Origin: Lachnospiraceae bacterium UBA3645
GTDB taxonomy: Bacteria; Bacillota; Clostridia; Lachnospirales; Lachnospiraceae
Assembly (NCBI GenBank): GCA_002373555.1
Contig: DFKM01000191.1
Span: 1 to 6,307, forward strand
Direction: 5' to 3'
DNA length: 6,307 bases
This document shows, piece by piece, positions 4,728-6,307 of the stretch. The notes beneath the pieces were generated by a model. That model worked only from the letters and a program-made list of their open reading frames with translations. It did not search any database and was not told where the DNA came from. How positions within the stretch are numbered: the stretch's first letter is position 1; each line of letters begins with the position of its first letter. The position numbers and the translations under genes are program-made.

Positions 4728-6307
4728 ATGCTGAAGATCTATGAATACAATCCGTCCCTGAAGAGCTTCGGAAATGATATCGAGCTCCGTCTCCGCCTCT
4801 ACAGAGAGACGAAAGCCAGACTGGTTCCCGACAGTTCGAAGGGACTTTCCTCGATCGCCAATGCCTACATGTATTTCGGCATCCATCATGCTTACGGATG
4901 CTGGGTCTACAGAGAATGGGCACCCGGCGCGGACAGACTTTTCCTGACCGGCGATTTCAACAACTGGGATCCGCATTCGCATGAGCTGACAAAGCACGAA
5001 GACGGCACATTTGACATCACCCTTCCGGGCGACGATGCGCTTTGGGAAGGCTGCCGTGTCCTGACGGTCGTACAGAACGGCGATGAAGAGACGTGGCACG
5101 TTCCGCTTTATGCCAGACGTGTGGTGCAGGATCCGGAGGATTTCTCCTGGAAATGCGAAGTCATCGACACCGGAAAACAGTTCGCCTGGACAGACGAAGG
5201 CTTCACGCCCTCTGAGCCCCTCCTGATCTACGAGACCCACGTCGGCATGTCCGGCGAGGAGCCCCGGATCAGTACCTACAGAGAATTTGCCGACAATGTG
5301 CTGCCGCGCGTTAAGAAAGCCGGCTACAACACGATCCAGCTGATGGCGATCCTGCAGCACCCCTTCTACGGCTCCTTCGGTTATCAGGTATCGAACTTCT
5401 TTGCAGTCTCTTCCTGGTTCGGCACGCCCGATGATTTCAAATATCTTGTCAACAAGGCGCACGCGATGGGCATCCGTGTTCTGCTGGATCTGGTGCATTC
5501 GCACGCAGCGAAGAACACCGCCGAAGGCATCAACATGTTCGACGGCACCGATTACCAGTTCTTCCATAAAGGCAAGGCCGGCGATCATCCGAACTGGGAT
5601 ACCAAGCTGTTCAATTACGGCAAGGATGAAGTCATTTTCTTCCTGCTTTCCAACCTGAAATACTGGCTGGACGAGTATCATGTCGACGGTTTCCGCTTTG
5701 ACGGCGTGACGTCCATGCTTTATCATGATCACGGCATCGGTTCGGCCTTTGATTCCGACAGCAAATATTTCTCACTGAATACGGATACTGAAGCGATCAC
5801 TTATCTGCAGCTGGCGAACGAGCTGATCCGCGAAGTCAAGCCCACCGCGATCACGATCGCCGAGGATATGTCCGGCATGCCCGGCATGTGCCTGCCGATC
5901 CGGGAAGGCGGCATCGGCTTTGACTACCGTCTGGCCATGGGACTGCCGGATATGTGGATCCAGCTTCTGCGCGACGGACGTCCGGATGACGACTGGAACA
6001 TGGACCAGATCTGGAGCAGCCTATGCCTGCGCCGTCCCGGTGAAAAGACCGTTGCTTATGCGGAGAGCCATGACCAGGCGCTTGTCGGCGACAAAACGCT
6101 TATGTTCCGTCTTGCGGATGCCGCCATGTACACCGACATGGACAAGATCACGCACAACATCACGATCGACCGTGCTGTCGCCCTCCACAAAATGATCCGT
6201 CTGCTGACCTTCGCAGCCGGCGGCGACGCCTATCTGAACTTCATGGGCAACGAATTCGGTCATCCGGAATGGATCGATTTCCCCCGGGAAGGCAACGGCT
6301 GGAGCTA
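4728..6307 (+). CDS. glgB: 1,4-alpha-glucan branching enzyme, GH13_8 (eukaryote-like) type (partial, C-terminus missing)
   Basis: Glycogen branching enzyme: cleaves an alpha-1,4-glucan chain and rejoins it through an alpha-1,6 bond, in the cytoplasm. AGGAG (4718-4722) lies 5 nt before the ATG. Of the usual 650-700 residues, 526 are present, and the C-terminal beta domain is off the right edge. CBM48 lies around 55-130 (REWAPGADRLFLTGDFNNWD, 62-81). Catalytic barrel: YETHVGMSGEEP at 168-179; region I DLVHSH 254-259; region II GFRFDGVTSM 321-330 (nucleophile D325); region III IAEDMSG 377-383 (acid/base E379); region IV AESHD 445-449 (stabiliser D449); NFMGNEFGHPEW at 504-515. The motifs YETHVGMS, AYAESHDQALVGDK and GNEFGHPEWIDFPR are those of the GH13_8 enzymes of eukaryotes and some bacteria, not of the E. 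coli-type GH13_9. Probably controlled by the structured leader at 4493-4677. Confidence 0.95.
   Translation, partial: MLKIYEYNPSLKSFGNDIELRLRLYRETKARLVPDSSKGLSSIANAYMYFGIHHAYGCWVYREWAPGADRLFLTGDFNNWDPHSHELTKHEDGTFDITLPGDDALWEGCRVLTVVQNGDEETWHVPLYARRVVQDPEDFSWKCEVIDTGKQFAWTDEGFTPSEPLLIYETHVGMSGEEPRISTYREFADNVLPRVKKAGYNTIQLMAILQHPFYGSFGYQVSNFFAVSSWFGTPDDFKYLVNKAHAMGIRVLLDLVHSHAAKNTAEGINMFDGTDYQFFHKGKAGDHPNWDTKLFNYGKDEVIFFLLSNLKYWLDEYHVDGFRFDGVTSMLYHDHGIGSAFDSDSKYFSLNTDTEAITYLQLANELIREVKPTAITIAEDMSGMPGMCLPIREGGIGFDYRLAMGLPDMWIQLLRDGRPDDDWNMDQIWSSLCLRRPGEKTVAYAESHDQALVGDKTLMFRLADAAMYTDMDKITHNITIDRAVALHKMIRLLTFAAGGDAYLNFMGNEFGHPEWIDFPREGNGWS

Noticed and set aside
4680..5732. A 350-codon minus-strand frame opposite glgB.
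   Set aside because: It is antisense to a textbook branching enzyme, whose conserved motifs fix the plus-strand frame.

Overview
The window looks like a chromosomal segment of an anaerobic, fermentative member of the Bacillota (Clostridia or Erysipelotrichia type). The reasons are a monomeric [FeFe] hydrogenase with many ferredoxin-type cysteines, strong AGGAG-type ribosome binding sites, sigma-A-like promoters, a split ThrE-type exporter and a glycogen branching enzyme of the eukaryote-like GH13_8 type. The taxon is inferred from gene content, not proven.

Layout. Positions 1-859 (minus) hold the N-terminal 286 codons of a putative group B [FeFe] hydrogenase that runs off the left edge. It has its own promoter (942-970) and a strong hairpin in its short leader (890-928). 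Positions 860-1369 have no convincing gene, but contain a 150-bp near-palindrome centred near 1186 and a second imperfect hairpin just past the exporter genes. Positions 1370-2577 (minus) are a two-gene operon for the two halves of a ThrE/YjjP-YjjB-type membrane exporter, translationally coupled through TGATG, with a good promoter at 2610-2638. Positions 2578-2849 are a divergent intergenic region. Positions 2850-4391 (plus) encode a cytoplasmic GH13 glycosidase. Positions 4392-4727 are non-coding, and 4728-6307 (plus) hold the first 526 codons of glgB, cut by the right edge.

The two plus-strand enzymes form an alpha-glucan module: glgB makes alpha-1,6 branches in glycogen, and the GH13 enzyme probably trims or rearranges small alpha-glucosides in the cytoplasm. 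The hydrogenase and exporter are fermentation-related neighbours read the other way and need not be functionally linked.

The most unusual part is the 336-nt gap before glgB. A good promoter (TTGTGA, 17 nt, TATCAT) fires directly into about 170 nt that fold on paper into a four-helix junction closed by an 11-bp perfect stem. A downstream segment and the glgB ribosome binding site region can both pair with the same strand of helix P2. I match this to no RNA family I know, and it is the best candidate here for an undescribed cis-regulatory RNA. No rRNA, tRNA, CRISPR array or intact transposase gene was seen.
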